The position numbers and the translations under genes are program-made. The notes beneath the pieces were generated by a model that saw only the letters and a program-made list of their open reading frames with translations, had not been told where the DNA came from and made no database searches. 64,000 bases of DNA from the NCBI RefSeq assembly GCF_015711605.1, contig NZ_JABTEZ010000006.1, positions 186,001 through 250,000 on the forward strand. Reading direction: 5' to 3'. Shown in pieces: positions 34,415-44,565 of this stretch. The stretch is from Planomonospora sp. ID67723. Its GTDB lineage: Bacteria; Actinomycetota; Actinomycetes; Streptosporangiales; Streptosporangiaceae. Position 1 is the stretch's first letter. Every line of letters starts with the position of its first letter.

Positions 34415-35323
34415 ATGAGTGTCGTCACCCTGGGGGTGCACATCGTGGACGTGCTCGCCCGCCCGGTGGAGTCGATCCCCGACGGGCAGGACACCCGGCT
34501 GCTGGAGCAGATCCGGATCACCGCGGCGGGCGCGGCGGCGGGGACCGCCGTCGACCTCGCGAAACTGGGGGTCGCCGTCGCCTCGGCCGGAGCGGTCGGC
34601 GACGACGAGCTGGGCGACTTCCTCCTGATGGTCATGGCGCGGCACGGGGTGGACGTGAGCGGGATCGTCCGCAAGCCCGGTGAGCAGACCGCCGCCTCGA
34701 TCCTGCCGATCCGGCCCGACGGCGGGCGCCCCTCCTTCCACGTGCCCGGCGCCAACCTCGGCCTGTCCCCGGCCGACCTGGATCCCGCCCGCATCAGGGG
34801 GGCGAAGATCCTGCACCTGGGCGGCATGGACGTGACCTGGGGCCTGCACGACCCCGGTTTCCTCGCCCTGCTGGACGAGGCTCGGGGCGCGGGGACGGTC
34901 GTCACAATGGACCTACTGTCCAATATGCCTGACCTGATGCAGGGAGCACGCGTCTTTCTGCGCCACGTCGACTACCTCCTGCCCAACGAGGAGCAGGCGC
35001 TCATGATGAGCGGGGCCGCCGACGCGGAGGAGGCCGCCGCCAAGCTGCTGGGCGACGGGCCGAAGGGCGTGCTGGTCACCCTGGGCGGCGAGGGCAGCCT
35101 GGTCGCCACCGCCTCCGGGATCGCCCGCATCCCGGCCCTCGACGTGCCGGTGGTCGACACCACGGGCTGCGGCGACGCCTACTGCGCCGGGTTCATCGCC
35201 GGCCTGGCCGCCGGGCGCGACGTCCTCGGCGCGGCCTCGCTCGGCACCGCGGTGGCCGCCCGCGTCGCCGGGGGCCTCGGTTCCGACGCCGGTCTGGACG
35301 GCCTCGACCTGTCACGGCTCTGA
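34415..35323 (+). CDS. PfkB-family carbohydrate kinase
   Basis: 302 residues. N-terminal PfkB signature in the stretch AAGAAAGTAVDLAKLG (glycine-rich), middle PxxxNxxE element DYLLPNEEQ, and C-terminal signature DTTGCGDAYCAGFIAGLAAG with catalytic Asp. The usual DTTGAGD reads DTTGCGD here, with the catalytic Asp intact. Members phosphorylate ribose, fructose, adenosine or other sugars/nucleosides; the exact substrate is unknown. Strong ribosome-binding site. Followed by a class-III aminotransferase 113 bp downstream, with TetR divergent. Confidence 0.9.
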   Translation: MSVVTLGVHIVDVLARPVESIPDGQDTRLLEQIRITAAGAAAGTAVDLAKLGVAVASAGAVGDDELGDFLLMVMARHGVDVSGIVRKPGEQTAASILPIRPDGGRPSFHVPGANLGLSPADLDPARIRGAKILHLGGMDVTWGLHDPGFLALLDEARGAGTVVTMDLLSNMPDLMQGARVFLRHVDYLLPNEEQALMMSGAADAEEAAAKLLGDGPKGVLVTLGGEGSLVATASGIARIPALDVPVVDTTGCGDAYCAGFIAGLAAGRDVLGAASLGTAVAARVAGGLGSDAGLDGLDLSRL

Positions 35324-35361
35324 TCCGGCCCTCATCCGGCCCTCATCCGGCCCTCATCCGG
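35323..35361. repeat. Tandem repeat ATCCGGCCCTC (3.5 copies)
   Basis: Three exact 11-bp copies plus ATCCGG begin in the stop codon of the PfkB gene. The 11-bp period changes the reading frame, so it cannot be coding. It fills the first third of the space before the aminotransferase and may act as an RNA spacer or terminator; no function is known. Confidence 0.8.
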
Positions 35362-35436
35362 TACCGACCCGGCCCGCTCCGGTACGGCCCCGGCGCGCCA
35401 GACGCGCTCATCCGACAGGCGACGACACGAAAGGCG

Positions 35437-36684
35437 ATGTCCCGAGAGATGTCCACCGATGCGAACCTCCGTGAACGAGCCGCCCGGGTCGTCCCCGGCG
35501 GCATGTACGGCCACCTCAACGCGGCCCTGCACGGTCCCGGCTACCCCCAGTTCTTCGTCCGCGGCGAGGGCTGCCGCCAGTTCGACGCCGACGGCCGGGA
35601 GTACGTCGACCTCATGTGCTCGTGGGGCCCCATCGTGCTCGGCCACCGTCACCCGGCGGTGGAGGCCGCCGTCGCGGCCCGGCTCGCCGAGGGCGACTGC
35701 CTCAACGGCCCCGGCCCGGTCTACGTGGAGCTCGCCGAGCTCATGGTGGAGACCATCCCGCAGGCCGACTGGGTGATGTTCTCCAAGAACGGCACCGACG
35801 CCACCACCCAGGCTCTGATGGTCGCCCGTGCGGCCACCGGCCGGACCAAGGTGCTCATGGCCCACGGCTCCTACCACGGCGCCGACCCCTGGTGCACACC
35901 CAGCCCGTCGGGCACCACGCCCAGCGAGCGGGCCGACCTGATCGAGTTCACCTACAACGACCTCGCCAGCGCCGAGGCCGCCGCCGCGCAGGCGGAGGGA
36001 GCCGGCGGTCCGGACATCGCCGCGATCATCGTCACGCCCTTCAAGCACGACTCCTTCGAGGACCAGGAGCTCGCGAGGCCCGAGTTCGCCCGGGGCCTGC
36101 GCGCCCTGGCCGACCGGCTCGGCGCGGCCCTGGTGATCGACGACGTGCGCGGCGGCTGGCGGCTGGACCTCGGCGGCTCCTGGGAGACCCTGGGGGTCCG
36201 CCCCGACCTGTACGCCTTCAGCAAGGCGATGGCCAACGGCCACCCGATCGCCGCCGTCACCGGTGCGGACGCCCTGCGCGACGCGGCCCAGACGATCTAC
36301 TCCACCGGCTCGTTCTGGTTCAACGCGGCCCCGATGGCCGCGGCGAAGGCGACCATCGAGACCCTGCACGCCATCGGCGGCGTCGCCCTCATGGAACGCG
36401 CGGGCACCCGCCTGCGCGAGGGCCTGGCCGCCCAGGCCGCCGCGCACGGCTTCGTGATCAGCCAGACCGGCCCGGTCCAGATCCCGTGGCTCTCCTTCGA
36501 GAGCGACGCGACCCTGGAGAAGGGCATGTTCTGGTCCTCCGCCTGCCTCGAGGAGGGCGTCTACCTCCACCCCTGGCACAACTGGTTCATCTCCGCCGCC
36601 CACACCGACGCCGACATCGACCGGGCCCTGCAGGGCACCGACGCCGCCTTCGCCCGGTTGAGGGCCAAGTTCGGCGCCGACTGA
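35437..36684 (+). CDS. Class-III PLP-dependent aminotransferase (GSAM-like)
   Basis: 415 residues. N-terminal RAARVVPGGMYGHLN and the segment GREYVDLMCSWGPIVLGHRHP are typical of the glutamate-1-semialdehyde aminomutase/class-III branch. The PLP-phosphate loop is SKNGTDATTQALMVARA, the PLP-Asp is in LVIDDVRGGWR, and the Schiff-base lysine is Lys263 in YAFSKAMANGHP. It is not hemL in context: no other tetrapyrrole gene is close. Substrate unknown, perhaps a sugar-derived amine given the PfkB partner. Its TGA abuts the stop of the convergent GAF gene at TGATCA. Confidence 0.9.
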   Translation: MSREMSTDANLRERAARVVPGGMYGHLNAALHGPGYPQFFVRGEGCRQFDADGREYVDLMCSWGPIVLGHRHPAVEAAVAARLAEGDCLNGPGPVYVELAELMVETIPQADWVMFSKNGTDATTQALMVARAATGRTKVLMAHGSYHGADPWCTPSPSGTTPSERADLIEFTYNDLASAEAAAAQAEGAGGPDIAAIIVTPFKHDSFEDQELARPEFARGLRALADRLGAALVIDDVRGGWRLDLGGSWETLGVRPDLYAFSKAMANGHPIAAVTGADALRDAAQTIYSTGSFWFNAAPMAAAKATIETLHAIGGVALMERAGTRLREGLAAQAAAHGFVISQTGPVQIPWLSFESDATLEKGMFWSSACLEEGVYLHPWHNWFISAAHTDADIDRALQGTDAAFARLRAKFGAD

Positions 36685-37245
36685 TCAAGAATCCTCCGGC
36701 CCCGGAGCGGGGCGGGTGAAGGCGTGCACCGAGCGGAGGATCCGGGTGGCGGCCTCGAACCCGTGGGCCGCCTCCAGGGCCCGCCCGGCCGCGGTGGCGA
36801 ACCGGACGAGCAGGTCCTCGTCCCGGTGGTCGAAGGGGCGTCCGGCCACCCACAGGGAGGCCCCTCCCCGGGTGGTCAGCGGCACGGGGACCGCCAGGAA
36901 GCCGGGATGGCCCAGGGCGGGGTCCCTGGAGAGGGAGACGGGGCGGTGGCGGGTGGCCAGGGTCTTGAGCGCCGTGCCGTCGCGCAGCCAGCGCCGTACG
37001 GCCAGCGGGTCGCCGGGCGGGGCGTGCAGGTGGACCAGGGACGCGCGCTCCTCCACCGGATCGACCTCGACGAGCCCCGCGTAACCGGTGGCGCACACCG
37101 TCGCCGCCGCCGCGACCACCTGTTCGATCATGCTCTCGGCGTCGAGTCCGGAGAAGACCTCGATCAGGCCCCGTAAGGAGTCCTGAGGCCCGTCGCACCA
37201 CAGGACGGCGCCGGGATCCAAACCGATCTGATGGGTGATGCTCAT
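36685..37245 (-). CDS. GAF-domain protein
   Basis: 186 residues, one GAF domain: SMIEQVVAAAATVCATGYAGLVEVDP to TALKTLATRHRPVSLSRDP and DEDLLVRFATAAGRALEAAHGF. GAF domains bind small ligands such as cyclic nucleotides, haem or bilin, but no diagnostic residues are visible. I start at the ATG at 37245, because AGAGAGGGAAAGGG precedes it; the upstream extension is non-conserved. The 238 bp upstream holds only a weak hairpin CCCACC/GGTGGG (37277-37293), no gene. Confidence 0.8.
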   Translation of the reverse strand: MSITHQIGLDPGAVLWCDGPQDSLRGLIEVFSGLDAESMIEQVVAAAATVCATGYAGLVEVDPVEERASLVHLHAPPGDPLAVRRWLRDGTALKTLATRHRPVSLSRDPALGHPGFLAVPVPLTTRGGASLWVAGRPFDHRDEDLLVRFATAAGRALEAAHGFEAATRILRSVHAFTRPAPGPEDS

Positions 37246-37483
37246 CCCTTTCCCTCTCTTCGTCGAGCCGGGTGCACCCACCGAAGTGGTGGGCCGGGGT
37301 GGCGCGATTCGGAGTATTACCCCGCAAATCGCTCTTGGCCAGCCCGGATGCGGGATGTGGGACACGTGTGACGGAAGAGTTTGGTGAGCCGGATGGCCGG
37401 CCGCCGGACGGAAGGGGGGCGGAGCGCCCGGCGGTGGGACGGCGGACCGAGTGAGGGAAGGGGCTGCGCCCCGGGGCCGGCGA

Positions 37484-38587
37484 TCAGCCGGCGGGCCGCA
37501 GACGGCACCACTGCAGGTCGTCGAGCCGGGTGCCGCCGGAGCCCGGCAGCCGGCCGCGCACGAGCGCCTCCCGGGTGAAGCCCGCCCGTTCCAGCACCCG
37601 GTGCGAGGCGATGTTCTCCGGGGAGGTGCCCGCGACGATCCGGGCCAGGGAGGTGTGCGTGAAGGCCCACTCCACCAGGAGGCCCACCGCGCGGGTGGCG
37701 AAACCCCTGCCGCGGAACTGCGGCAGCAGGCTGTAGCCCGTCATGGCCTCTCCCAGCGGCGGGACGACGTTGCTGAGCTGGATGTGCCCGGCGAACGCGC
37801 CGGTGCCCGCGTCGCGGATCACGAGCTCCGCCCGCGAGCCCTCCAGCCACAGCATGCCCGCCTCGCGGCAGGACTTCTCGGCCTCCGCCATGCCGGGAGC
37901 CTCCGGGGGGACGCTGTGCTTCACGATCTCGGGGAGGTTCTCCAGCGCGTGGTAGCCGGCGGCGTCCGCGGGCCCCAGCGGCGTCAGCCGCACCACCCCG
38001 TCGGAGAGCGAGCCGCCGGGCAGGAAGGGCAGGTACGGCCGGACCGGTTCGCCGGAGTCGGTGCTCAGCCGGGCGAAGGAGACCAGGTCGCCCCGGGAGC
38101 CGTCGCGCAGCGGCTCGTCCCCGCGCCGCACGCCCTCGCGCTGGAACCCGGCGGCGAGCGCGACCCTCTGGCTGGCCAGGTTCTCCACGGCGGCCAGCAG
38201 GTCCACGCGGTGCACCCCGTGGGCGAAGGCCCAGGCGGTCAGCGCCCGGGTGGCGGCCGTGGCCACCCCGCGCCCCCGGGCCCAGGGCGCGACCAGGTAG
38301 CCGATCTCGGCGTTGCCGCGCGCGCCGGGCGGCTTGAGCCCGATGTTGCCCAGCCATGCGCCGGTGCCGGGGTCGGCGACGGCGAACTCGGCGCCTCCCG
38401 CCTCCCACGTCTGCCCGGCGGACTTCAGGTAGGAGAGCGCGTCGTCGCGGGTGTACGGCGCCGGCACGGCCGGGATGAACCTGGCGATCCCGGGATCGGC
38501 GCAGGCGCGGGCGATCTCGTCGGCATCGGCGGGGCCGTGCCCGCGCAAGAGGACGGGGCCGGCGGGAACGGGTTCTCGAGGGAACAT
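37484..38587 (-). CDS. Tandem GNAT acetyltransferase (RimJ/RimL type)
   Basis: 367 residues with two full GNAT domains. The first (about 10-175) has an acetyl-CoA loop APWARGRGVATAATRALTAWAF, the second (about 195-365) LLPQFRGRGFATRAVGLLVEWAF. Each has the VxxxNxxSQRVxxxAGF or IASHRVLERAGF motif of the RimJ/RimL group. These acetylate protein N-termini or small amines; two domains in one chain imply one may be regulatory. Divergent from trmI by 116 bp. Substrate unknown. Confidence 0.88.
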   Translation of the reverse strand: MFPREPVPAGPVLLRGHGPADADEIARACADPGIARFIPAVPAPYTRDDALSYLKSAGQTWEAGGAEFAVADPGTGAWLGNIGLKPPGARGNAEIGYLVAPWARGRGVATAATRALTAWAFAHGVHRVDLLAAVENLASQRVALAAGFQREGVRRGDEPLRDGSRGDLVSFARLSTDSGEPVRPYLPFLPGGSLSDGVVRLTPLGPADAAGYHALENLPEIVKHSVPPEAPGMAEAEKSCREAGMLWLEGSRAELVIRDAGTGAFAGHIQLSNVVPPLGEAMTGYSLLPQFRGRGFATRAVGLLVEWAFTHTSLARIVAGTSPENIASHRVLERAGFTREALVRGRLPGSGGTRLDDLQWCRLRPAG

Positions 38588-38703
38588 TCCCCACTGGTAC
38601 CAGGAACGGGCGGAAACAGGCGACCTCTTTTCGGCGGGCTCCGCCGTAGCGGGGGACGGCGCAGCGGGCCGGGCGGCGTTCGCGCGCCGATACCCTTGCG
38701 GAC

Positions 38704-39570
38704 ATGGGTTTTCGCAGGCATGGGCCGTTTCAGGCCGGGGATCAGGTTCAGCTCACCGACCCCAAGAACAAGCGCCACACGGTGACGCTGAAGGAGGACG
38801 GGGTCTTCCACACGCACAAGGGCTTCATCCCGCACAGCGACCTGATCGGGCAGCCTGAGGGCTCGGTGGTGCGCTCCTCCGGCGGCACCCAGTATCTGGC
38901 GTTCCGGCACCTCCTGGCCGACTACACGCTGTCGATGCCGCGGGGCGCGGCCGTCATCTACCCGAAGGACTCCGCCCAGATCGTCGGCATGGCCGACATC
39001 TTCCCGGGCGCGCGCGTCGTGGAGGCCGGGGTCGGCTCCGGTGCGCTGACCTGCTATCTGCTGCGCGCCGTCGGCCCGGAGGGGAAGGTCACCTCCTACG
39101 AGCGGCGGCAGGACTTCGCCGAGGTCGCCACCAAGAACGTGGAGAAGTTCTACGGTGGGCCGATGGACCAGTGGCGACTGGTCGTCGGCGACTTCGTCGA
39201 CGCGCTCGACGAGACCGACGTCGACCGGATCATCCTGGACATGCTCGCCCCCTGGGAGTGCGTGGACGCGGCGGCCAAGTCCCTCACCCCCGGCGGCGTG
39301 ATCTGCTGCTACGTGGCCACCACGACGCAGCTCTCCCGCACGGTGGAAACTTTGCGCGAACATGGGAGTTTCACCGAGCCCCACGCGTGGGAGACCCTGG
39401 TTCGCGACTGGCATGTCGAAGGGCTCGCCGTACGACCCGACCATCGGATGGTCGGGCACACCGGGTTCCTCGTCACCGCCCGTCGCATGGCGGACGGGGT
39501 GACCCCACCACCCCGGCGCAGGCGGCCGGCGAAGGGGGCATATGGGGAGGATTCCACGACCTCTCCGTGA
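38704..39570 (+). CDS. trmI: tRNA (adenine-58-N1)-methyltransferase TrmI
   Basis: 288 residues. Class I SAM methyltransferase: VVEAGVGSGALTCYLLRAVGPEGKVTSYERR is the SAM-binding core (motif I and the acidic end of strand 2), VVGDFVDAL and DRIILDMLAPWE follow, and the N-terminal OB-like region (about 1-80) fits the TrmI family. It makes m1A58 in the T-loop of tRNA as a homotetramer and is cytosolic. In actinobacteria trmI is usual just before the ARC proteasome ATPase, as here (213 bp apart). Confidence 0.95.
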   Translation: MGFRRHGPFQAGDQVQLTDPKNKRHTVTLKEDGVFHTHKGFIPHSDLIGQPEGSVVRSSGGTQYLAFRHLLADYTLSMPRGAAVIYPKDSAQIVGMADIFPGARVVEAGVGSGALTCYLLRAVGPEGKVTSYERRQDFAEVATKNVEKFYGGPMDQWRLVVGDFVDALDETDVDRIILDMLAPWECVDAAAKSLTPGGVICCYVATTTQLSRTVETLREHGSFTEPHAWETLVRDWHVEGLAVRPDHRMVGHTGFLVTARRMADGVTPPPRRRRPAKGAYGEDSTTSP

Positions 39571-39783
39571 TGCCCGTCTCATGACAATTCGGCCACGCCA
39601 TATGTCGGGGTATACAGGGAACGGAACGTCGTGTTCTCATGCTCTCAGCGCTAAACGCACCATAAGGGATTAATCATTGATCGCTTAACGTAGCCATACG
39701 AACACTGCCCGGCCAGGTAACGGACAGCCCTCAGATGGGTAGGGTCTTAAGTAGTCGGTCTCGACTGGGAAGGAGGTGACGGC

Positions 39784-41547
39784 GTGGCAGCTCGCGACGA
39801 CGCTGAGGCTCGAGCCGCGCAGCGCGAACGGGAGGTCGCCGACCTCACAACACAGGTCTCCTTCCTGCAGGAGGAGATCACCGCGCTGCGTCGGAAGCTG
39901 ACGGAGTCTCCCCGGCAGGTCAGGGTTCTCGAAGAGAGCCTCCACAAGGTCCAGGCGAACCTCGCGGCCGTCACCGGACAGAACGAGCGTCTGGTGGCGA
40001 CCCTCAAGGAGGCCAGGGACCAGATCGTCGCCCTCAAGGAGGAGGTCGACCGGCTGGCGCAGCCGCCATCCGGCTTCGGTGTCTTCCTGGAGGCCAGAGA
40101 AGACGGCACGGTGGAGGTTTTCACCGGGGGCCGCAAGCTCCGCGTGAACGTCAGCCCGGCGGTGGACGTCGAGGCGCTCAAGCGTGGCCAGGAGGTCATG
40201 CTCAACGAGGCGCTCAACGTCGTCGAGGCCCTCGGCTTCGAGGAGATCGGCGAGATCGTGATGCTCAAGGAGCTCCTTGAGGACGGCCAGCGCGCGCTGG
40301 TGATCTCGCACGCCGACGAGGAGCGGGTGGTGAAGCTGGCCGAGTCGCTGCGCGACCAGCCGATCCGGGCCGGCGACTCGCTGCTTCTGGAGCCGCGCTC
40401 GGGCTACGTCTACGAACGCATTCCCAAGTCCGAGGTCGAGGAGCTCGTCCTGGAGGAGGTGCCCGACATCTCCTACGAGGAGATCGGCGGGCTCATGCGG
40501 CAGATCGAGCAGATCAGGGACGCGATCGAGCTTCCCTACCTGCACGCCGACCTCTTCCGCGAGCACAAGCTCCGCCCGCCCAAGGGCGTGCTGCTGTACG
40601 GCCCGCCCGGCTGCGGCAAGACGCTCATCGCCAAGGCGGTCGCCAACTCCCTGGCCAAGCAGGTCGCGGAGAAGACCGGCCAGTCCGGCAAGAGCTTCTT
40701 CCTCAACATCAAGGGTCCCGAGCTTCTCAACAAGTACGTCGGTGAGACCGAGCGGCACATCCGCCTGGTCTTCCAGCGGGCTCGTGAGAAGGCCTCCGAG
40801 GGCACCCCGGTGATCGTGTTCTTCGACGAGATGGACTCGATCTTCCGGACCCGCGGCTCGGGCGTCTCCTCCGACGTCGAGAACACGATCGTTCCCCAGC
40901 TCCTGAGCGAGATCGACGGTGTCGAGGGCCTGGAGAACGTGATCGTGATCGGCGCCTCCAACCGCGAGGACATGATCGACCCGGCGATCCTGCGGCCCGG
41001 TCGCCTGGACGTCAAGATCAAGATCGAGCGGCCGGACGCCGAAGCGGCCAAGGACATCTTCTCGAAGTACCTCATCCCCGATCTCCCGCTCCACCCCGAC
41101 GACCTCGCCGAGCACGGCGGCAACCGGGAGGGCACGATCGCGGGCATGATCCAGCGGGTCGTCGAGCGGATGTACACCGAGAGTGAGGAGAACCGTTTCC
41201 TGGAGGTCACCTACGCCAACGGTGACAAGGAGGTCCTGTACTTCAAGGACTTCAACTCCGGAGCGATGATCCAGAACATCGTCGACCGCGGCAAGAAGAT
41301 GGCGATCAAGCAGTTCCTCGAGACCGGGCAGAAGGGTCTGCGGATCAACCACCTGCTGACCGCCTGCGTGGACGAGTTCTCCGAGAACGAGGACCTGCCC
41401 AACACCACCAACCCGGACGACTGGGCCCGGATCTCCGGAAAGAAGGGCGAGCGGATCGTCTACATCCGCACGCTCGTCTCCGGAAAGCAGGGCGCCGAGG
41501 CCGGTCGCTCCATCGACACCGTGGCCAACACCGGCCAGTACCTCTAA
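39784..41547 (+). CDS. arc: Proteasome-associated AAA ATPase ARC/Mpa
   Basis: 587 residues. N-terminal coiled coil (about 5-75, binds Pup), tandem OB domains (about 80-235), then the AAA module: Walker A GPPGCGKT (273-280), Walker [11 protein letters not shown] (Asp348, Glu349) and sensor/Arg-finger region near [21 protein letters not shown]. The C-terminus ends GQYL, the tail that docks into the 20S proteasome pocket. It unfolds pupylated proteins and feeds the proteasome. GTG start with the very strong ribosome-binding site GGAAGGAGGTGA. The terminator at 41591 closes the unit. Confidence 0.97.
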   Translation: MAARDDAEARAAQREREVADLTTQVSFLQEEITALRRKLTESPRQVRVLEESLHKVQANLAAVTGQNERLVATLKEARDQIVALKEEVDRLAQPPSGFGVFLEAREDGTVEVFTGGRKLRVNVSPAVDVEALKRGQEVMLNEALNVVEALGFEEIGEIVMLKELLEDGQRALVISHADEERVVKLAESLRDQPIRAGDSLLLEPRSGYVYERIPKSEVEELVLEEVPDISYEEIGGLMRQIEQIRDAIELPYLHADLFREHKLRPPKGVLLYGPPGCGKTLIAKAVANSLAKQVAEKTGQSGKSFFLNIKGPELLNKYVGETERHIRLVFQRAREKASEGTPVIVFFDEMDSIFRTRGSGVSSDVENTIVPQLLSEIDGVEGLENVIVIGASNREDMIDPAILRPGRLDVKIKIERPDAEAAKDIFSKYLIPDLPLHPDDLAEHGGNREGTIAGMIQRVVERMYTESEENRFLEVTYANGDKEVLYFKDFNSGAMIQNIVDRGKKMAIKQFLETGQKGLRINHLLTACVDEFSENEDLPNTTNPDDWARISGKKGERIVYIRTLVSGKQGAEAGRSIDTVANTGQYL

Positions 41548-41590
41548 CGCGCTTCGGGCGGCGTTCTGCGCCGCCGGCGGTGCCGTCAGG

Positions 41591-41624
41591 GCGGCGCGGC
41601 TCCCCGATCGGGGAGCCGCGCCGC
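41591..41624 (+). terminator. Rho-independent terminator after ARC
   Basis: GCGGCGCGGCTCCCC pairs perfectly with GGGGAGCCGCGCCGC (15 bp) with a GATC loop, followed by CCGTTTT. A 16-bp copy of the right-arm sequence GAGCCGCGCCGCTCCG is repeated at 41635-41650, so a second, alternative stem is possible. Confidence 0.85.
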
Positions 41625-41767
41625 TCCGTTTTCCGAGCCGCGCCGCTCCGCCCTCCAGGGCTGCGGACTTTCACATCCGTCACAAAAGTGGAACAGCGTC
41701 ACAGGGAACCCAACTGATCGGCTCTCCGTCCAAGGGGCGTGCGTGAACATCTCGGGCGGGCTGCCCG

Positions 41768-42913
41768 TTGACCGGTACGCGATCCCGCGGAGCGGCCGGG
41801 GAGGGCGGCGGTCGCCTCGCCGAGCTGGACCTCCTGCGCTTCGTCGCCGCGCTGGCGGTGCTCGCCTTCCACTACTTCATCGCCTTCCGCTCGATCTGGG
41901 GTGAGACCCCCGCCGAGCTGTTCCCGGCGATATCCACGGTGTCCGGCCTCGGCATCCTCGGCGTCGAGCTGTTCTTCATGATCAGTGGCTTCGTCATCCT
42001 GATGAGCATCTGGGGCCGGGGCCTGGGCTCCTTCGCGCTCTCCCGCGTGGTCCGGCTCTACCCGGCCTACTGGGTCAGCGTCGGCGCCACCGCGGCCCTG
42101 TACGGCCTCACCTCGGCCACGGCGCTGGACCCCAAGCTGGACGCGGGAGGGTACGCGGTCAACCTGACCATGCTCCAGCGCCTGCTCGGCGTCTACGACG
42201 CCACCGGTGTGTACTGGTCGCTCTGGGTCGAGCTCCGGTTCTACCTCCTGATCTCCGTACTGGTGGTCTTCGGGGTGACGCTCGGCCGGTGCCTGGTCTT
42301 CATGGGCGTCTGGCTGCTGGCGGCCGGGTTCTTCGCGGGCAGCGACGACTACTGGGTGGAGCTGCTCGTGATGCCCAAATACGCGGCCTACTTCGTCGGC
42401 GGCATGGCCTTCTACCTGATGACCAGGTACGGTCCCCGGCTGGTGCTGTGGTGCGCGGCCGGGATCAGCGCCGGCCTGGCCGTCAGCGCCGCTCTGGACC
42501 GGGTCGCCGGCCGGATCGAGCTGGTCGGCTACGCCGCCATGCCCGTGCCGGCGTGGGCCGTCGTCGCCACGGTGATCGCCTTCTACGCGCTCATGGCCAT
42601 GGTGGCGCTCGGCTGGCTGGGATGGCTGCGCTGGCGCGGTCTGATCGTCCTCGGCGCGATCACCTACCCGCTCTACCTGTTCCACACCGCGGCGGCCGTA
42701 CTGATCGTCCCGGCGCTCCGGGAGACGCTGCCGCCCTGGCTCACCGCGGCCGTCACCGTCCTGGCCGCGACGGCGTTCTCGTACGCGGTCTACCGGATCG
42801 CCGAACGGCCGGTCCAGGAACTGGTCAAGGCATGGCGGCGGCGCCGGGCCGCCGACCGGGCCGTCGTCCCCCCGATGCCGCGCGCCCCGGGCGAAAAGGC
42901 TTCGGTGCCATAA
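41768..42913 (+). CDS. Membrane acyltransferase, Acyltransferase_3 family
   Basis: 381 residues, about ten membrane segments. The family hallmark [18 protein letters not shown] (catalytic His35) is at the N-terminus, with [14 protein letters not shown] and RRxxRLYPAYW-like [12 protein letters not shown] following. Members acylate sugars or cell-surface polymers (OafA-like). The start is TTG at 41768 with a weak upstream site; nothing better is in frame. It lies between ARC and dop, where M. tuberculosis has other small genes (Rv2113-Rv2114); whether it is functionally linked is unknown. Confidence 0.85.
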   Translation: MTGTRSRGAAGEGGGRLAELDLLRFVAALAVLAFHYFIAFRSIWGETPAELFPAISTVSGLGILGVELFFMISGFVILMSIWGRGLGSFALSRVVRLYPAYWVSVGATAALYGLTSATALDPKLDAGGYAVNLTMLQRLLGVYDATGVYWSLWVELRFYLLISVLVVFGVTLGRCLVFMGVWLLAAGFFAGSDDYWVELLVMPKYAAYFVGGMAFYLMTRYGPRLVLWCAAGISAGLAVSAALDRVAGRIELVGYAAMPVPAWAVVATVIAFYALMAMVALGWLGWLRWRGLIVLGAITYPLYLFHTAAAVLIVPALRETLPPWLTAAVTVLAATAFSYAVYRIAERPVQELVKAWRRRRAADRAVVPPMPRAPGEKASVP

Positions 42914-42999
42914 CTGTCCGACCACAGGGCATAGTGAAAGGTCTAGGCTCGGGGATATACACGGCGGACAAGATAGCCCCGGATGAACAGAGGGTGCGC

Positions 43000-44514
43000 A
43001 TGACGGTACGGCGAGTGATGGGCATCGAGACCGAATACGGCATCTCCGTGCCCGGACAGCCGGGGGCCAACGCGATGGTGACCTCCTCTCAGGTCGTGAA
43101 CGCCTACCTGGCCGCCTCGGCGGCCCGGGCGCGGCGGGCGCGGTGGGACTTCGAGGAGGAGAACCCGTTGCGCGACGCGCGGGGTTTCGACCTCGCCCGG
43201 GAGGTGGCCGACGCCAGCCAGCTCACCGACGAGGACCTCGGCCTGGCCAACGTGATCCTCACCAACGGTGCGCGGCTCTATGTCGACCACGCCCATCCCG
43301 AGTACTCCACGCCCGAGTGCACCAACCCGCGGGCCGCGGTGATCTGGGACAAGGCGGGGGAGCGGGTCATGCACGACGCCGCCGTCCGCGCCTCGGCGAT
43401 CCCGTCCAACGCCCCCATCCAGCTCTACAAGAACAACACCGACAACAAGGGCGCCTCCTACGGCTGCCACGAGAACTATCTGATGCGGCGGGCCACGCCC
43501 TTCGCCGACATCGTCAGATACCTGACGCCGTTCTTCGTCTCCCGGCAGATCGTCACCGGCGCAGGCAAGGTCGGCATCGGCCAGGACTCGCGCGGCGAGG
43601 GTTTCCAGATCAGCCAGCGGGCCGACTTCTTCGAGGTCGAGGTGGGCCTGGAGACCACGCTCAAGCGGCCGATCATCAACACCCGGGACGAGCCCCACGC
43701 CGACCCGGAGAAGTACCGGCGGCTGCACGTCATCATCGGCGACGCCAACATGTCGGAGATCTCCACCTACCTGAAGCTGGGTTCCACCGCCCTCATCCTG
43801 GCGATGATCGAGGACGGCTACTTCACCCGCGACCTCGCCGTGGAGAACCCGGTCCAGGCGCTGCGCGCGGTCTCCCACGACCCCACGCTGAAATACGAGA
43901 TCCCCATGCGGGACGGGCGCAGGCTCACCGCGCTCCAGCTCCAGATGGAGTACCTCGAGCTGGCCAGGAAGTACGCCGAGACCCGCAGCGGCAACGGCGC
44001 CGACGAGCCCACCAAGGACGTCCTGGACCGCTGGGAGTCGGTTCTCACCCGCCTGGCCGACGATCCCATGCAACTGGCCGGGGAGCTCGACTGGGTGGCC
44101 AAGCTGGAGATCCTCGAGGGATACCGCAACCGTGACGGCCTCCCCTGGTCGCACCCCCGGCTGCAACTCGTCGACCTCCAGTACTCCGACATCCGCCCCG
44201 ACCGCGGCCTCTACAACCGCCTGGTCGCCCGGGGCAGGATGCAGCGCCTGGTCAGCGAGGAGGAGGTGCAGCGCGCCGTCGAGGTCCCGCCCAGCGACAC
44301 CCGCGCCTACTTCCGCGGCCGCTGCCTGAGCCAGTACAGCGACTCGGTCGCCGCCGCCTCCTGGGACTCGGTCATCTTCGACATCCCCGGCCGCGAGTCC
44401 CTGCAGCGCGTCCCGACCTTGGAGCCGCTGCGCGGCACCAAGGCCCACGTGGGAGAGCTGTTCGACCGCTGCCGCACCGCCGCCGAGCTGGTCACCGCGC
44501 TCACCGGCGAGTAG
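43000..44514 (+). CDS. dop: Depupylase/Pup deamidase Dop
   Basis: 504 residues. Glutamine-synthetase-like fold. The N-terminus [13 protein letters not shown] matches Dop (PafA ligases have GIETEFG). The Dop-specific loop region [22 protein letters not shown]-like [14 protein letters not shown] and [18 protein letters not shown] are intact, along with the metal-site Glu/His residues. It removes Pup from substrates and, where Pup ends in Gln, deamidates it to Glu before ligation. The partner Pup at 56093 does end in Gln. The ATG has AGAGGG 5 nt upstream. Confidence 0.96.
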   Translation: MTVRRVMGIETEYGISVPGQPGANAMVTSSQVVNAYLAASAARARRARWDFEEENPLRDARGFDLAREVADASQLTDEDLGLANVILTNGARLYVDHAHPEYSTPECTNPRAAVIWDKAGERVMHDAAVRASAIPSNAPIQLYKNNTDNKGASYGCHENYLMRRATPFADIVRYLTPFFVSRQIVTGAGKVGIGQDSRGEGFQISQRADFFEVEVGLETTLKRPIINTRDEPHADPEKYRRLHVIIGDANMSEISTYLKLGSTALILAMIEDGYFTRDLAVENPVQALRAVSHDPTLKYEIPMRDGRRLTALQLQMEYLELARKYAETRSGNGADEPTKDVLDRWESVLTRLADDPMQLAGELDWVAKLEILEGYRNRDGLPWSHPRLQLVDLQYSDIRPDRGLYNRLVARGRMQRLVSEEEVQRAVEVPPSDTRAYFRGRCLSQYSDSVAAASWDSVIFDIPGRESLQRVPTLEPLRGTKAHVGELFDRCRTAAELVTALTGE

Positions 44515-44525
44515 CGAGCCGCCGA

Positions 44526-44565
44526 GGCGGAACCCGGGGGCCCACGCGGGTCCCCGGGTTCCGCC
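44526..44565 (+). terminator. Terminator after dop
   Basis: GGCGGAACCCGGGGGCCC pairs with GGGTCCCCGGGTTCCGCC (18 bp, one G-T) over an ACGC loop. A second short hairpin CCCGCGC-TT-GCGCGGG follows at 44568-44583. The two separate dop from the B12 operon. Confidence 0.85.

Noticed and set aside
35437-36684. hemL (glutamate-1-semialdehyde aminomutase)
   Set aside because: Family resemblance is clear, but neighbours are a PfkB kinase and TetR and no other haem gene is close; the name would overstate the evidence.
41671-41702. Three TCACA repeats in the acyltransferase leader as an MtrA- or CRP-type site
   Set aside because: Spacing (about 9 and 18 bp) does not match a site I know; recorded only as a chance-level pattern.
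43000-44514. PafA (Pup ligase)
   Set aside because: The N-terminal signature is GIETEYGIS as in Dop and not GIETEFG as in PafA.
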